The notes: a model not told the origin generated them from the sequence alone. Positions 22,272 through 31,072 are shown, counted from the stretch's first letter. The stretch: DNA of 44,248 bases from Lentimicrobiaceae bacterium (GCA_017993235.1 JAGONC010000027.1:1-44248), one strand, 5' to 3'. Made by a program: numbers and translations.

Positions 22272-23999
22272 TTATTCAACCAGTAATTTGACCGTGGTGG
22301 ACTGATCGCCGCAACGCATGGTACAGAAATAAAGTCCGGGAGCTACCATTTCACCAGCTTCGTTTTCCCTATTCCAGATCAAGCTTTGATCGCCCGCCAT
22401 GATTCTGTTGTTGATAAGCGTTTTGACTTTTAAACCCATCAAATTCGAGATCTCGACAGAAACCTGTTGTGGGTCCGATAATGAAAAAGTGATAAGTGCC
22501 TGATCGACTACCGGATTGGGAAAAACCTTCAGTGCTGCTTTAGCTCGTGCATCCGGATGATTGACGCCTACAGTCGTTGTAAAGTCCACGGTAACCATTT
22601 CCGACTTGCCGACATAATATACCGCCTCAATGCCAGCAGTATATGAATGTCCTGGAAGCAGGTTTCCGAACGAATATTCCAGGGGATTGCTCTCAAGGGT
22701 ACCGGTTTCAACAGCGGCTACAAATTCCCCATCCAGGTAAATATTATAACTTTTCGGAAAATAATTGTATGCATCGCTGAAATCATCACTGCCATTGGTC
22801 TGGAACCACCAGGTAAAATCGACTTTACCAATAACCATGCACTCTGGATTTTGCTGCCTGTCATATACATCATCCACTCTCATTACTCCATAATAGCCGT
22901 TTTCTGCATTATAATGGACAACAAATCCTCCGATTCCGGATGGATTGGTTGTCGCATCGAGTACATTTTGGTTCAATACATAATTCAAATTGCCGGCATT
23001 ATTGATCGCTGAAATAGTTTGAACGTCGGCAAGTGCATAATTAAAACTCGGTTGTGGGTCAATCTGATACCATTCAAACCAAAGACCTTCCCGATCGTTA
23101 TATTTTGGCCAATTATGTTCCCATGACCAATGTTTCCACCTGGAATTCACAAAATGTTCCTCTGCACCAAACGTGATATAATTTTCTTCCGGATTGGGCC
23201 AGGTGCACTCCCAACCTACTGACCATGGATAACCTATGAATGTACCTCCAATGACATCATTATTGGCATTGGGTTGTTCCCAGGTAAAAAGTCCGTTCGT
23301 TGCATTTACCATAGGATTAACAGGTGCAGCCAGCGTATCGAAATAGAATTCTTTTTTGGCATAGTTTGGAAAAAAACTAGTATCGCTATAGCCATCACTA
23401 TAATTGGTCGTTAAACCTGATACATAGGTCGCTCCCAGACTTAATCCTGTAAATGTAAATTGTTCATCGGTCGTGGTTGAAATGAAATTACCATTGAGAT
23501 ATACATTATATTCGATGACGGTCGGCTGTCCGGGTCCTTCACCATACGCTGGCTTGTTCCATGTGAATAAGGCTGTAGCTGAAGCCAGATCATTAACAAC
23601 TTCCAGATTATCAGGACGTGAATAAGCTGTCTCACTGAAATAAAAACTATAAAAAGCGGTATCCGACGAATTCCCATCGTCATCAACAGCAAGGATTCCT
23701 GCCTGATGATAAACATCGGGAGCAATACCCCCCGGAACGGTTTGATCAATGAAATATGCATACCCTTGTGGCCAGTACGGACCGCCTCCCATATTATTGA
23801 CCACCACTGCACCATCTAAAAATACCACAAAATGATCAACTCCCTGCTGGTTTTCATTCCATCCCAGCAATGCATGGGGTGGATAGGAGGGTTCAAAACT
23901 GATCCGGATCGTTAAATCGGACGGAGGTTCTGGTTGTGCTGCGATAAAATCCATGTTCAGGAGAAGAAATCCCAATAAAATAAGGTACACTCTATTCAT
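22272..23999 (-). CDS. T9SS type A sorting domain-containing protein with FN3-like repeats
   Basis: A 575-residue secreted protein with a signal peptide (residues 1-21, ending FIAAQ). The body has fibronectin-III-like modules (ATALFTWNKPAYGEGPGQPTV, EYNVYLNGNFISTT, LSLGATYVSGL; a later copy has SYNIYLDGEFVAAVE and LLPGHSYTAGIEAVY), with a Trp-rich insert between them (~250-330). The last ~80 residues are a Por secretion/type A tail (KVFPNPVVDQALITF, then GLKVKTL, PGLYFCTM, VKLLVE), directing export by the type IX system and cell-surface attachment. The ligand or enzymatic role is not evident. A matching promoter is upstream. Confidence 0.93.
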   Translation of the reverse strand: MNRVYLILLGFLLLNMDFIAAQPEPPSDLTIRISFEPSYPPHALLGWNENQQGVDHFVVFLDGAVVVNNMGGGPYWPQGYAYFIDQTVPGGIAPDVYHQAGILAVDDDGNSSDTAFYSFYFSETAYSRPDNLEVVNDLASATALFTWNKPAYGEGPGQPTVIEYNVYLNGNFISTTTDEQFTFTGLSLGATYVSGLTTNYSDGYSDTSFFPNYAKKEFYFDTLAAPVNPMVNATNGLFTWEQPNANNDVIGGTFIGYPWSVGWECTWPNPEENYITFGAEEHFVNSRWKHWSWEHNWPKYNDREGLWFEWYQIDPQPSFNYALADVQTISAINNAGNLNYVLNQNVLDATTNPSGIGGFVVHYNAENGYYGVMRVDDVYDRQQNPECMVIGKVDFTWWFQTNGSDDFSDAYNYFPKSYNIYLDGEFVAAVETGTLESNPLEYSFGNLLPGHSYTAGIEAVYYVGKSEMVTVDFTTTVGVNHPDARAKAALKVFPNPVVDQALITFSLSDPQQVSVEISNLMGLKVKTLINNRIMAGDQSLIWNRENEAGEMVAPGLYFCTMRCGDQSTTVKLLVE

Positions 24000-24024
24000 G
24001 GTTCATTGAGTTAATTTTTCAGGT

Positions 24025-24055
24025 GCAAGTTACCGACACGGTTAATGATCACAAA
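24025..24055 (-). promoter_or_regulatory. promoter of the T9SS protein gene
   Basis: On the minus strand, TTTG (24055-24052), a 19 bp spacer, then TAACTTGC (24032-24025). The -7 box differs from TAnnTTTG at two positions, but the spacing is ideal and the leader to the ATG at 23999 is about 25 bp. Confidence 0.5.
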
Positions 24056-24096
24056 AAAAATGATGTTGACAATTTGTTTACAGAATATCCTATTTC

Positions 24097-24111
24097 TCAA
24101 CATCATGTTGA
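24097..24111. promoter_or_regulatory. operator-like palindrome upstream of the T9SS gene
   Basis: TCAACAT-C-ATGTTGA is a perfect 7+1+7 palindrome about 100 bp upstream of the T9SS gene start. A half-site GATGTTGAC occurs at 24062-24070. The adjacent gene is a HTH regulator, so this is a plausible binding site. Inference only. Confidence 0.4.
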
Positions 24112-24207
24112 CATTGGCATTACAGGTCTGACCTCCTTCTTTATCCTATTGGAGTGATTGCTGGATTTCAAAAAAAAAATGATCGAACCTTCATTAAAGC
24201 AAAAGGA

Positions 24208-25923
24208 TCAGAGAGTCCTCAGAAAAGTTGTCAGATCAACATCAACACCATCAATACCCAGCTTTTTTCTCAAACGGTGCCGGGCCGTATCGACACTTCT
24301 CGGCAATGACTGAATAATGGCTGCGATTTCTTTTGAGGACATGTCGAGGCGTAAAAGGGCACACAAACGCCTTTCATTTGTTGTCAGAGACGGAAACTGT
24401 TGATCGAGTTTATTGAAAAAGGATTCATGCACCTGGCTGAAAGATAGTTCGAAATCTTCCCAGCCTTTCTTCTCCGTTGTGCTGCTTAAATTATCCAGGA
24501 TATCATCAAGGATCCACCTCGATTCTTCGGGTAACAGGGTTCGTTTGTCTTCAATGTTTTTGATCACATTACCGATGATTTCATTTTTCTTTTGGGCAAC
24601 CAGCAAATTGCTGGCTGTTTCTTTATTCTTGAGTTCAATTTTATTGGTGAGATTTTCCTTTTCAAGGATGGTATTTCTTGTTTTAACTTTTTGGCGCGTA
24701 TAGAGCAAAATAAGGATGATAATGGTCATGATCAGGCAGGAAAAAATCAGCAGGAAAACGTAAAGCCGCTTCTGGTAACGCAAAGCGACCTTCTGTTGAT
24801 TTCGTTCCATTTCCATCTGGTATTTGAGTTCTGTAAATTCCAGTTTACTATTGATTTGGTTTAACGAATCAGCATATTCATAGTGTAATTGCTGATACCA
24901 GTATGCACTGTCCATCTGTCCCTTTTCATAAAAAGCCTGCTTGATCAAATCTGAGATATCCGTCAGATTCTCATCAGAATTGATTTGCCTGGACAATGTC
25001 AGTCCCTTATGTAAAAAACTCAGTGCCTTATCGTAGTTGCCATTTTGCAGGTGCAGGGATCCTAACTGCAATAAGGTGATACTCTCCCAATAAGGATTGC
25101 CAACTTTCATGGCAAGTTCTAATGCCAGCTGACTGTAATAGAAAACCGAATCTGACTGGTTCATATTCTCCTTAATATCCGACAGGTTAATGTAATTCTT
25201 CGATAACCAGTAAATGTTCCCTTCCTTAATATTCAGATCGATAGCGTTACGAAAATAGATTTCAGCTGACTGATCATCTTTCATAAGAAAATAGTATTGG
25301 CCGATATTGTTCATGGATGCTGCAATTCCATGCTGATGCCTGGCTTTTTGATAACAATCCAACGCCCCTATAAAATATTCATACATAATTCCATATTCCT
25401 TTTGGGAAGCAAACAATTGTCCGATTTTCCGCTGTACATCACCCATTCCAACCAAATCGCCACATTCACGAAACAAGGTAAACGATATTTTGTACTGCTC
25501 CAATGCCTTGTTATAGGAATGCTGACTCATGTCGTTACTGCCAGCTAATAGATAGTATTTGGCCAACAACTCCTTATCATCAATCCTTTCAGCGAAATCT
25601 TTCAGGCGATCCGTGCATTTCTTAGCCATTTCGTATTTCCCCAATTCCATGTATATTTCGCTTTTATTGATCAGGGCTAAAATTTCACCTTTCTCATTTC
25701 CTTCATTTCTTGACGTTGTGATGGCTTTTTGTGCGAAATAGAGCGCAGAATCCAGATTCCGATACTTGTAATGATCGGCCAGTTCGTTTAAAAAATCAAT
25801 GTTAACATTCTGATCAACTGTATTTTCAAGTGACTTCAATAAACTGTCCGCCTGACTGAAACTCAATAGGACGAATCCAGAAGTAAAGACTATGAGTAAG
25901 GTTATTCTCAGTGCTTTATACAT
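24208..25923 (-). CDS. TPR-repeat membrane protein with C-terminal LuxR-like HTH
   Basis: A 571-residue regulator. Signal/anchor at residues 5-23, then six or more tetratricopeptide repeats to ~340 (e.g. GEILALINKSEIYMELGKYEMA, AASMNNIGQYYFLMKDDQSAEIYF, ITLLQLGSLHLQNGNYDKALSF). A TM helix follows at ~388-408 (VFLLIFSCLIMTIIILILLY), then a cytoplasmic coiled coil, then a HTH (FPSLTTNERRLCALLRLDMSSKEIAAI, SVDTARHRLRKKLG). Such proteins sense periplasmic signals through TPRs and bind DNA from the membrane. A palindrome 33 bp upstream of the start may be autoregulatory; the T9SS gene downstream is a possible target. Confidence 0.9.
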   Translation of the reverse strand: MYKALRITLLIVFTSGFVLLSFSQADSLLKSLENTVDQNVNIDFLNELADHYKYRNLDSALYFAQKAITTSRNEGNEKGEILALINKSEIYMELGKYEMAKKCTDRLKDFAERIDDKELLAKYYLLAGSNDMSQHSYNKALEQYKISFTLFRECGDLVGMGDVQRKIGQLFASQKEYGIMYEYFIGALDCYQKARHQHGIAASMNNIGQYYFLMKDDQSAEIYFRNAIDLNIKEGNIYWLSKNYINLSDIKENMNQSDSVFYYSQLALELAMKVGNPYWESITLLQLGSLHLQNGNYDKALSFLHKGLTLSRQINSDENLTDISDLIKQAFYEKGQMDSAYWYQQLHYEYADSLNQINSKLEFTELKYQMEMERNQQKVALRYQKRLYVFLLIFSCLIMTIIILILLYTRQKVKTRNTILEKENLTNKIELKNKETASNLLVAQKKNEIIGNVIKNIEDKRTLLPEESRWILDDILDNLSSTTEKKGWEDFELSFSQVHESFFNKLDQQFPSLTTNERRLCALLRLDMSSKEIAAIIQSLPRSVDTARHRLRKKLGIDGVDVDLTTFLRTL

Positions 25924-25955
25924 ATCTTTTTGTCTATTGCTACAGAAACGAGATG

Positions 25956-25970
25956 AAAAGGGTCCCTTTT
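25956..25970. promoter_or_regulatory. palindrome upstream of the TPR-HTH regulator
   Basis: AAAAGGG-T-CCCTTTT is a perfect 7+1+7 palindrome, 33 bp before the regulator start at 25923, where an operator or mRNA-leader hairpin would sit. It could be chance, as such a size is not rare over 44 kb. Confidence 0.35.
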
Positions 25971-26404
25971 ATCCTCAAAGTTAAATACAATTCTTAATCC
26001 TCACATCATCAAGCCACGCATGCGGCTGAAACTTAACTGAGATAGCCCCCTGCCCGGCAAATCCAATGACAAATCCATATCTTTACATGATCAATGTGTT
26101 ACCGGGTCCGAAGCGCTGTGCATAACGTTGGAACGAAACCGAACTGATGTATGACGGAACGCTTTATGCGACCGGCCTGTGTGAGTAACGGCTTCCACCG
26201 CTACATCGCTACATTTCTACCCCGCGCCAGGAATGAGACGGGATTTTGGAAAAAACGTCGTTAGAAAGCTATTTCGAATCAATCATCTTGTAACAAACCA
26301 TTTCCAGCCTTGAAACATCTCAAATTTCCGGACCTGGAAAAAGAACTGGTCAATTTATCCGGCGTATCCACTTAGTTTTTAAATTTGTTTATTTAAACCA
26401 GGTA
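25971..26404. other. intergenic region without recognisable gene
   Basis: About 430 bp between the divergent regulator and STAS-decarboxylase genes. No open frame looks like a gene. 26228-26285 shares a loose match with 11840-11890 (GCGCCAGGA, then CGTCGTTAGAAAG-TATTT versus CATCGTTAGAAAAGTTATTT). TAAATTTG at 26380-26387 fits the -7 motif 17 bp before the ATG at 26405, but no good -33 is seen. Confidence 0.5.
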
Positions 26405-28420
26405 ATGAAAATGGAAATTCAAACCGACCCTCAGATCAACCGGACCATTATCTTTTGTTCTGGCCGTTTAGATGCTGCCAGTGCTCCGGATTTCGAAAAA
26501 AGAATCCTTGCCATTTTTAAAGATCAAGTGGTAACGACATGTCTCGATTTCTCCGGTGTGAGTTATATGTCAAGTGCAGGAGTACGATCACTCATTTTTC
26601 TCTTTAAGGAAGCAAAGGGCCTCAGAAAAAAGGATGGTACGAAGATAGCTCCACTGCCACTGTTACGGCTTATAAATCCTTCAGCGGTTGTACAGAATAT
26701 ACTTGATATGGTTGGATTGAAGGAATCCATGCTCGTAGGAGATGTTGGTACAGTGAAATCTGCCTCCATGGAGACAGAGGAGGTTTCGTACAAGGATCTG
26801 CTTCAGAAGGTTCGGGTATTTTTCCCTTCCCCGATATCTGATCCTATTCGCGATGCTTACTTCATCCAATCTGTTGCCAAGGGCTTAAACGCCATTGATA
26901 ATCTGAAAGGCAGGCAACCTTTTCTTGGGACAAGAACCAAACTGGAATATGATTTGGCCAGATCAGGAAAGCTGTCTGATAAAATGTCTTCACTTGAAGA
27001 AACAATCCTTGACATCGCGAATTACATGCAGGGTAATTATATATGGGGTCATCCTCACACACAGGAAAATGTCATTCCCCCGCCGACTATAGCTTCTATT
27101 ATAGGTCAGTTATTCTGCTCAATATACAATCCGAATGTCATATGGGATGAATATAGTCACAAGCTGGGTCAGGCTGAAATTGAGGTGGCTGGTATATGTG
27201 CAGACCTGGTGGGTTATGATCAGAAGACATCAGTTGGTATTTTTACCTTTGGGGGTACAGGAACCATCTTATACGGTGTGAAATTGGGTATTGAAAAAGC
27301 TTCTCCCGGAGTTTTCAGGAAAGGCTTACATGAAAAGCTGTATATTGTAGCTTCAGAAGCTGCTCATTATGCTAAGCTTAGCGTTCTTGGATGGCTTGGT
27401 ATCGGCCTGGAGAACTTTGTTTCGGTGCCGACTGACAGTGACAATTCCATGGACCTTATTGCACTGGAGACGACTTTGCGTAAAATACTGGAGAAAGGGG
27501 AGAAGGTCGCATGTATCATCACCACAATGGGAACCACAGATGCTTTCGGAATAGATAACCTTGAATACGTTGTACGCTTACGCGACAAACTGGTGGATGA
27601 GTATATGCTCTCCTACCGTCCGCATGTTCACGCAGATGCAGTGATCGGCTGGGCATGGGCAGTATTTAATGATTATGACTTTGAAGGCAATCCGCTGGGA
27701 TTTCCAATAAGAACACTCCGGTCCTTATGGGATACCTATATCAATTTACGTGCACTTCACCTTGCCGATTCCATTGGGTTGGATTTTCATAAATCCGGAT
27801 ACGGACCGTATGTGTCAAGTATGATCATGTGCAAGGACCGTAAGGATCTTGACCTGATCACAAGGGATAATTCGATTATGCCATATATGTTTCAATTTGG
27901 CAACTATCATCCTGGTGTATTCACTTTAGAGGCATCTCGTTCGGCAGGCTCCGTGCTCTCAGCCCTGGCAAACTTAAAACTTCTGGGTAAGGAGGGATAC
28001 CAGACCATTATCGGTCATATCGTCAGCATGGCTGAAACATTGCGCGCCAGCATTGAAAAAGCACCCAATGCCTGCCTGGTGAATAATTACAACTATGGAC
28101 CGGTCACCCTTTTCAGGTTGTATCCTGATGGGGTGGATGCAGTTACTTCATTTCTCGAAGAGACCACAGATCCCGGTAAAGTGGACCAATTGAAGAAATA
28201 TGATGAATACAACCGGAGAATTTTTGACATTCTTTACCGGCACATGGAAGAAGGGGATGGCATCGCCCTGTCGTATACTGACCGATCACGACTGACTTCA
28301 TATGGGGAACCCGTACTGGCTTTGAAATCATTCGTTATGTCTCCTTTTATAGATGAGGCAGCAATGGATTTCTTAATGACCTGTCTTGAGAATGCCAGGA
28401 AGGAATGTACATTTGTTTGA
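26405..28420 (+). CDS. fusion of STAS domain and group II PLP-dependent decarboxylase
   Basis: A 671-residue two-part protein. Residues 1-115 are a STAS (anti-anti-sigma/SpoIIAA-like) domain: FCSGRLDAASAPDFEKRI, then CLDFSGVSYMSSAGVRSLIFLF, with Ser57 at the phosphorylatable position. Residues ~150-671 are a PLP enzyme of the glutamate/tyrosine/aromatic decarboxylase family: HPHTQENVIPPPTIASIIGQLF, FTFGGTGTILYGVKLG, ITTMGTTDAFGIDNL, HVHADAVIGWAW and the PLP lysine in GLDFHKSGYGPY (Lys463). The expected activity is decarboxylation of an amino acid, with the STAS domain possibly regulating or docking it. No kinase or phosphatase partner lies nearby. No frameshift is visible at the junction, so the fusion is genuine. 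Confidence 0.9.
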   Translation: MKMEIQTDPQINRTIIFCSGRLDAASAPDFEKRILAIFKDQVVTTCLDFSGVSYMSSAGVRSLIFLFKEAKGLRKKDGTKIAPLPLLRLINPSAVVQNILDMVGLKESMLVGDVGTVKSASMETEEVSYKDLLQKVRVFFPSPISDPIRDAYFIQSVAKGLNAIDNLKGRQPFLGTRTKLEYDLARSGKLSDKMSSLEETILDIANYMQGNYIWGHPHTQENVIPPPTIASIIGQLFCSIYNPNVIWDEYSHKLGQAEIEVAGICADLVGYDQKTSVGIFTFGGTGTILYGVKLGIEKASPGVFRKGLHEKLYIVASEAAHYAKLSVLGWLGIGLENFVSVPTDSDNSMDLIALETTLRKILEKGEKVACIITTMGTTDAFGIDNLEYVVRLRDKLVDEYMLSYRPHVHADAVIGWAWAVFNDYDFEGNPLGFPIRTLRSLWDTYINLRALHLADSIGLDFHKSGYGPYVSSMIMCKDRKDLDLITRDNSIMPYMFQFGNYHPGVFTLEASRSAGSVLSALANLKLLGKEGYQTIIGHIVSMAETLRASIEKAPNACLVNNYNYGPVTLFRLYPDGVDAVTSFLEETTDPGKVDQLKKYDEYNRRIFDILYRHMEEGDGIALSYTDRSRLTSYGEPVLALKSFVMSPFIDEAAMDFLMTCLENARKECTFV

Positions 28421-28426
28421 TGAACC

Positions 28427-28494
28427 ATTTTATTATCAATGTAATAGAGTGGTCAACGTTTTCAGGGTGGTAATACCATCAGCTTTGTTTCCAT
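28427..28494 (-). repeat. dispersed repeat copy C
   Basis: Shares TATCAATG-AATA-AGTGGTCA-CGTTTTC and ATCAGCT-TGT with copies A (5074-5164) and B (9570-9660). Read on the minus strand it would encode TKLMVLPP then stop, comparable to TELMSLPHLAEKR at the transporter end. It sits immediately after the stop of the STAS relic. Confidence 0.55.
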
Positions 28495-28700
28495 CTATTT
28501 TACCTTCAGTAATTCATCCAAACCTGCAATCTTGAAGGTCTTCTTGATGACCGGCGAGGCGCTGGTTATGTTGAAACCACCCTCTTCCACCAGGCGTGAA
28601 ACGACAATACAGGAACGGATAAACGAGGATGCGATGTACGTTACATCCTTCACATCGAAACAGACTTTCAAGCTTGCCGGTTTGCCGACATAGCCGCATT
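28495..28700 (-). pseudogene. STAS-domain fragment
   Basis: Minus-strand reading: SLKVCFDVKDVTYIASSFIR, SCIVVSRLVEEGGFNITSAS, PVIKKTFKIAGLDELLKVK, stop at 28495-28497. The ylaSSfir--l, f-i-n-sp-v and k-i-l--gl-el pattern is the second half of a STAS anti-anti-sigma domain, with Ser-Ser at the phosphorylation position. The N-terminal strands are missing; upstream, the frame runs into an aldehyde dehydrogenase remnant. It lies tail-to-tail with the STAS-decarboxylase gene. Confidence 0.75.
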
Positions 28701-28935
28701 CATTCCGCCTGTTGCCAGGATCAGTGCCAGCTTTGTGTGGGTCATGATGGCATGTGTAAGGTCCCGTGGATGTTCCTGTACGATCTGCAGGCAGTCATCC
28801 GGGGCGCCGGCTTCCAGGGCGGCTTCATAACAGATCCTGACCGCTTCCTTTCCGGCGTTGACGGCATTCCTGCCCAGCGGTGCACCATGCGTTTCTTTTA
28901 AGATGACGAAAGTTCCGTTATACCTATCATATAAC
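28668..28935 (-). pseudogene. acylating aldehyde dehydrogenase (AdhE/EutE-like) fragment
   Basis: Minus-strand reading: RNAVNAGKEAVRICYEAALE, AGAPDDCLQIVQEHPRDL, THAIMTHTKLALILATGGM, and after a frame change YVGKPA. The order 'eAa-i--eAa-eAGaP-d-iq-i--p----t--lm-h----lilaTGG--mv-aa--sgkPa' is the central NAD-binding part of CoA-acylating aldehyde dehydrogenases. No ATG in frame gives a full product and the catalytic Cys region is lost. It is fused by deletion to the STAS relic. Confidence 0.65.
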
Positions 28936-29097
28936 CTCCTGTCAAATAAAAAGTAATCTTAACGGGTGAACGACCATTGACAGGGAAAATTACGTCGCGG
29001 ATTGAGAATTAATGATACCTGCCGAGGTAAACATTATCTCCGGAGAATCTCATTTTCAAGAATAGGATTATTTTTGATGTTTCTAAAACATGTGATC

Positions 29098-29598
29098 ATG
29101 AGAACAAAGGTTGATTTATCGGAAGTATTGTTTGAAACACTGGACAACCTTGGCGGTGACGGAATCTTGCTCGTCGCCGGAAACCCACCCAATCCGATGA
29201 CCATCGGGTGGAGCACCATCGGACACATCTGGAATAAGCCGATCATGATGGTGATGGTGAGACCTGTGCGATATACGTTTCAATTGATGGAATCCGCCGG
29301 AGGTTTCTCTGTGTGCGTTATGCCTGACAGGTACCGCAAGGAATTGAATCTGTGCGGTACCCGGTCGGGACGTGATATCAATAAACTGGAAGTATGCAAC
29401 CTGCATGTGGAGAAGTGCATGTCGGTGAATGCCTTCTTCATTTCTGAATCAGCCTTCCATTTTGAATGCAGGATCGTTCACAAACACTTTCTTGATCCCG
29501 CGACCCTGGATCCGGCCATCATCAAAAGATATTACCCGCAAAAGGATTATCACATGGTCTATTACGGCGAGATCATTGGGATGTACAGAAATTCATGA
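29098..29598 (+). CDS. flavin reductase family protein
   Basis: A 166-residue FMN-binding split-barrel protein. I prefer the ATG at 29098 (MRTKVDLSEVLFETLDNLGG), because the 32 codons upstream are non-conserved and basic. The N-terminal strand GILLVAGNPPNPMTIGWSTIGHIWNKPIMMVMVRPVRYTF matches the FMN-phosphate region of flavin reductase-like domains; GGFSVCVMP and GTRSGRDINK follow. Likely role: NAD(P)H-dependent FMN reduction or a related redox function. It stands alone, with relics on the left and a dispersed repeat on the right; no flavin monooxygenase partner is nearby. Confidence 0.88.
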   Translation: MRTKVDLSEVLFETLDNLGGDGILLVAGNPPNPMTIGWSTIGHIWNKPIMMVMVRPVRYTFQLMESAGGFSVCVMPDRYRKELNLCGTRSGRDINKLEVCNLHVEKCMSVNAFFISESAFHFECRIVHKHFLDPATLDPAIIKRYYPQKDYHMVYYGEIIGMYRNS

Positions 29599-29611
29599 TT
29601 CTCAGCGGCTG

Positions 29612-29745
29612 GTGTATACACCGGACAGATTGGCCACCCTGCACCGGTATCAATACCATCTGCTGAGAGAATTACGTTTCATGAAATCAGGTGAGCTATG
29701 TTTTTCGGGAAGGTGGTGTAAAAGAATCTGTTCTGTCAGGTTAAA
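29612..29745 (-). repeat. dispersed repeat copy D (degenerate)
   Basis: Contains CCGGACAGATTGGCCACC and GGTATCAAT (compare CCGGGCAGATTGACCACT and GGTATCAAT at 9543-9576), then TTTTTCGGGAAGGTGGTGTAAAAG (compare copy B at 9632-9647). On the minus strand it reads LTEQILLHHLPEK, resembling the transporter tail. It is the most diverged copy. Confidence 0.45.
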
Positions 29746-29775
29746 GGTAATTTCTTTAAAAAAACAAATCTTTCC

Positions 29776-29806
29776 TTGCACTGACCTGGCATATGTCATA
29801 TATTTG
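29776..29806 (+). promoter_or_regulatory. Bacteroidota-type promoter of the outer membrane barrel operon
   Basis: TTG (29776-29778), 20 bp spacer, TATATTTG (29799-29806). Both boxes match consensus, and the ATG at 29842 is 36 bp downstream. Confidence 0.72.
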
Positions 29807-29841
29807 AAACAGTTTTTTTCATTCACAAAACCATTCCCAAT

Positions 29842-31047
29842 ATGATCAGAGGATTAGTTATCGTCATGCTTCTTTCGGCAACAGCGTGGGCATCCGCACA
29901 GACCCAGCAGCAACAGCCAGCTCCAAAATCAAAGGAAAAGCAGTCGGTTATGATCGATACTCTGGACCACAAGCTGGATTTCAGCAAGTACCTGATCGAT
30001 ATGCACGGATTCATCCCCTGGCCATCCATTATCAGCGAACCTGCCGTGGGAGACTTCGGGCTTGCCATGGCGCTGGTTTTCATCAGCCCGCAGGAAAGTG
30101 CACGGGCTAAAGCTAATTATACCTTTCCCGACATCACGGGCGTTGCCGGTATGTGGACGCTCAATGACAGCTGGGGGGTGGCTGCGTTGCGTCAGGGATC
30201 CTTCCCGAAAGCGCGCATGAGGTACAAGATAGCTGGAGGCTATGCGCCACTTAATGTGGAATTCTACAGGACGTTAAATACAAAGCTCACCGGGGAACGG
30301 ACAAAATCCTTCCTGTTCAACCTGGCCTCTGCTTTCGGCATTGTGGAAGCCAGCGAGAACCTCTGGAAGGACAAGATCTTCCTGGGTCTGAATTATACTT
30401 TCGCCAGCACAAAAGTGAAATATGACCTCCATCTTAACGACACCCTGCGCAGGATCATCGAGTATTTCCAGCTGGATACCCTGTTCGAGAACAGGGATAT
30501 GCGTTCCAATGTGGGCTATGCAGGTCTTTTTGCCGAATGGGACAGCCGGAATTCGATCTTTACACCCGACAAGGGGATACGTTTCAGGGCCACCGGCACG
30601 ATGGCGAGGAACTGGCTTGGCAGTGACGACGATTACCAGGAACTGGATATCTACACCAACATCTTCTTCCAGCCTTTCAAACCCTGGGTGTGCGGCTTCA
30701 TGGCCCAATGGCACATGATGTCGGAAGATGCTCCTTTCTATATGCTCCCGTACCTGACCATGCGAGGTCTCCCGGCAGCCAAGTACCAGGGACAAAAAGT
30801 GCTGGCATTCGAGACGGAGCAACGTTATGACATCGTGCCCCGATGGAGCGTGGTCGGCTTCGTCGGGACCGGCAGGACCTTCAGTACAAATGAATACCTC
30901 GAGGATAAGAACTGGTACTGGGCGGGCGGAGCAGGATTCCGTTACCTCATTTCCCGGCTGTTCAAGCTCAGGATGGGGGTCGACATCGCCCGCGGACCGG
31001 ATCAGTTCGCCTATTACATCGTTTTCGGGCACTACTGGGACCGCTAG
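29842..31047 (+). CDS. Omp85/BamA-like outer membrane beta-barrel protein
   Basis: A 401-residue outer-membrane protein with a signal peptide (residues 1-19, ending AWASAQ) and a short polar, Gln/Lys-rich linker. No POTRA domains are visible. The barrel shows the surface-antigen (bac_surface_Ag) C-terminal pattern: GYAGLFAEWDSRNSIFTPDKGIRF, PYLTMRGLPAAKYQGQKVLA, FETEQRYDIVPRWSVVGFVGTG and a final aromatic-Arg end (VFGHYWDR). The MRG-x(3)-KYQG block corresponds to the strand region carrying the conserved R-G of Omp85 proteins. Its role may be export or assembly of a partner, or a porin-like channel. The next gene follows 25 bp later. Confidence 0.85.
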   Translation: MIRGLVIVMLLSATAWASAQTQQQQPAPKSKEKQSVMIDTLDHKLDFSKYLIDMHGFIPWPSIISEPAVGDFGLAMALVFISPQESARAKANYTFPDITGVAGMWTLNDSWGVAALRQGSFPKARMRYKIAGGYAPLNVEFYRTLNTKLTGERTKSFLFNLASAFGIVEASENLWKDKIFLGLNYTFASTKVKYDLHLNDTLRRIIEYFQLDTLFENRDMRSNVGYAGLFAEWDSRNSIFTPDKGIRFRATGTMARNWLGSDDDYQELDIYTNIFFQPFKPWVCGFMAQWHMMSEDAPFYMLPYLTMRGLPAAKYQGQKVLAFETEQRYDIVPRWSVVGFVGTGRTFSTNEYLEDKNWYWAGGAGFRYLISRLFKLRMGVDIARGPDQFAYYIVFGHYWDR

Positions 31048-31072
31048 GACTGACACGGATTGCATTATACAT

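Noticed and set aside
29429..29845. 138-codon plus-strand frame overlapping flavin reductase and its downstream region
   Set aside because: Composition and lack of start signals; it spans a dispersed repeat and a promoter.
30827..31072. Upstream extension of the 31073 gene
   Set aside because: The extra 82 codons are a Ser/Gly/Pro shadow of the barrel gene; the signal peptide begins at ATG 31073.
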